From assembly GCF_031846185.1 (NCBI RefSeq), contig NZ_JAVRIF010000007.1, forward strand, positions 62,001-126,000: 64,000 nt of DNA. Direction: 5' to 3'. How positions within the stretch are numbered: position 1 is the first letter of the stretch; the number at the start of each line of letters is the position of its first letter. A program made the position numbers and the translations under genes. This DNA comes from Thalassotalea_H castellviae (GTDB taxonomy: Bacteria; Pseudomonadota; Gammaproteobacteria; Enterobacterales; Alteromonadaceae). This document shows, piece after piece, positions 62,674 through 64,000 of the stretch. A model generated the notes under the pieces. The model did not search any database, was not told where the DNA came from, and saw only the letters and a program-made list of their open reading frames with translations.

Positions 62674-63468
62674 TTAACGAGAGCTAGCACTGTTCTTTTT
62701 GATTAATTTACTCAGTGCTTTACTCACCGCAAAAAAAGCAAAACTAGCCGTTACATGTGTTGCTGCACCAAAGCCACCGCTACAATCTAATCGCATCGCG
62801 CCTTCTTGTGATTGTTTCGCATGACAAACTTCACCTGATTCATCTGGATACATCAATTGTTCTGAGGAAAATACTGCATCAATGCCAAATTTTCGCTTGG
62901 TGTTTCGAGAAAAATTATACTCTCTTCGTAATTGATTTCTTACTTTTGAAAGTAACGGATCTTGATAGGTTTGACTTAAATCTGTAAGTTGAATTTTGCT
63001 TGGATCTGTTTGTCCGCCGGCGCCACCTATGGTTATCAAAGGTATTTTATTGCGTTTACAATGAGCAATTAAAGCGGTTTTAATTTTGACGGAGTCAATC
63101 GCATCAATAACATAGTCAAACCCTATTGACATTAATTCACGTAAATTCTCAGCCGTAACAAAATCCTCAATCACATGAAGCTGGCATTCCGGGTTAATTT
63201 GTTTGATCCGTGCCGCCATAACTTCAACTTTGCTTTCACCCACGGTATTGGTAAGTGCATGAATTTGACGATTTATATTAGTAGTACAAATATCATCAAG
63301 ATCAATTAAGGTGATTTCTCCCACGCCACTGCGCGCTAATGCTTCAGCAGCCCATGAACCTACGCCACCTATACCAATAACACAAAAATGAGATTGTTGT
63401 ATTATGTTAGCACCTGTTTGACCGTAAAGACGGGAGATACCGCCAAATCTTAATTGATATTCAGACAT
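62674..63468 (-). CDS. tcdA: tRNA threonylcarbamoyladenosine dehydratase (TcdA/CsdL)
   Basis: TcdA cyclises t6A37 of tRNA to ct6A with ATP; its activity in E. coli depends on the CsdA-CsdE sulfur relay. The 264-residue E1-like product has GIGGVGSW (residues 32-39), the DLDDICTTNINRQ segment, DAIDSVKIKTALI and a C-terminal hydrophobic tail. ATG 63468 gives the family start MSEYQLRFGGISRLYG; a GTG at 63474 is possible. It converges on the fused csdA-csdE gene. Confidence 0.94.
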   Translation of the reverse strand: MSEYQLRFGGISRLYGQTGANIIQQSHFCVIGIGGVGSWAAEALARSGVGEITLIDLDDICTTNINRQIHALTNTVGESKVEVMAARIKQINPECQLHVIEDFVTAENLRELMSIGFDYVIDAIDSVKIKTALIAHCKRNKIPLITIGGAGGQTDPSKIQLTDLSQTYQDPLLSKVRNQLRREYNFSRNTKRKFGIDAVFSSEQLMYPDESGEVCHAKQSQEGAMRLDCSGGFGAATHVTASFAFFAVSKALSKLIKKNSASSR

Positions 63469-63590
63469 AAACACATGTTGGAAGTTTTTGATGGCGCATT
63501 ATAATACCTGTTTTTCGGTTTATCTATGTTATTAAGCGTACTTTTTAGCACAATTCATGTTAATTCTTAGAAAAGTATGCGGATCTCGTA

Positions 63591-63625
63591 CTGATAAACA
63601 CGGCATAAACGTATTTTGTTGGCAA
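63591..63625. repeat. Imperfect dispersed repeat, copy 1
   Basis: CTGATAAACACG, then about 15 unlike bases, then TTGTTGGCAAAA. The same two blocks at nearly the same distance recur at 63931. Confidence 0.4.
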
Positions 63626-63930
63626 AAGCCTTGAGCTATTTAAGTGATATTTGTGAATTTTAAGACGTATTCAATCTAATTTATTACTGGTTGTTACCGA
63701 TTTATACTGATTGGTAAGTATGCTCTATTGTATTTAGGTAGGTGTTTTGATGGAAAATATTAACCAAAAATGAGTTTTTCTATTACCAATAATGCTAAGC
63801 CATAGCAAAGTACTCTATAAAACTTGGTTTTTCATCGATGTTTATAGCTAAATTACCTCGAATAATCACAGATTATTGTTTTATTGTCGCCAATTTGCAC
63901 AAATAAGTTTAAAACTAAACACGCGTAGTT

Positions 63931-63967
63931 CTGATAAACGCGATAAAAAAACAAAATTGTTGGCAAA
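63931..63967. repeat. Imperfect dispersed repeat, copy 2
   Basis: CTGATAAACGCG, then an A-rich spacer, then TTGTTGGCAAAT; matches copy 1 in both blocks with a spacer longer by about one base. Confidence 0.4.
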
Positions 63968-64000
63968 TTTGAGGCTTATACGGTTCATGATATTATTTTA

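Larger units (their letters stand above)
63469..64000. other. Gene-free AT-rich end of the window
   Basis: About 530 bp with no convincing gene. It holds a hairpin (TTACCGAT at 63694-63701 with ATTGGTAA at 63710-63717, one G-T pair) and two imperfect copies of a repeat. The tcdA promoter should lie at its left end. Confidence 0.55.

Overview
The window is AT-rich chromosomal DNA from a marine gammaproteobacterium, most likely Alteromonadales of the Colwelliaceae type (Colwellia, Thalassotalea and relatives). Grounds: E. coli-like core gene order (skp-lpxD-fabZ-lpxA-lpxB-rnhB-dnaE-accA-tilS; ybfE-fldA-fur beside ybfF and divergent seqA-pgm; pnp-nlpI; csdA/csdE-csdL) mixed with marine traits: two secreted multidomain chitinases, a branched-chain keto-acid dehydrogenase with a LiuR-like site, DUF3300/PepSY envelope genes and a very large propeller hybrid kinase. 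The genus is inferred from layout, not from a search.

Layout. 1-10.7 kb: the end of skp, lipid A and fatty-acid genes, rnhB, dnaE, accA, tilS. 10.8-14.5 kb: a DAACS symporter, a PhnA-type zinc-ribbon protein, a small frameshifted gene, an EamA permease and a GNAT acetyltransferase. 15-20.8 kb: two GH18 chitinases in tandem on the minus strand. 21.3-26.3 kb: fur, fldA, ybfE, DUF2788, ybfF, then seqA-pgm on plus. 26.4-32.5 kb: a degenerate GGDEF protein, an AstE-like deacylase and a three-gene E1alpha-E1beta-E2 operon with HexR-like and LiuR-like operators. 32.6-36.6 kb: envelope and unknown proteins. 36.8-40.8 kb: a PepSY protein, OmpR-type regulator, sensor kinase and DUF3300 protein; the PepSY-regulator-kinase run and the DUF3300 gene share a 22-bp promoter element. 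41-45.2 kb: M28 peptidase, YaeQ, DUF2235 hydrolase, response regulator-diguanylate cyclase. 45.2-51.3 kb: the giant hybrid kinase.

51.4-55.4 kb is the most unusual region. A 60-codon peptide gene is coupled by a 1-base overlap to a heme-oxygenase-like iron oxidase gene, followed by a papain-like C1 peptidase, with a convergent B12-binding radical SAM enzyme whose cysteine motif matches RiPP-maturation C-methyltransferases. I read this as a compact RiPP (ribosomally made, modified peptide) locus with precursor, two modification enzymes and a candidate leader peptidase. No exporter or immunity gene is visible. It lies directly before pnp, where rpsO is usually found.

55.9-64 kb: pnp, nlpI, a TPR-like HExxH metalloprotease candidate, a small unknown protein, a CsdA-CsdE fusion and tcdA/csdL, then about 0.5 kb of AT-rich DNA with imperfect repeats and no gene. 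I saw no tRNA, rRNA, CRISPR array, insertion sequence or prophage gene.
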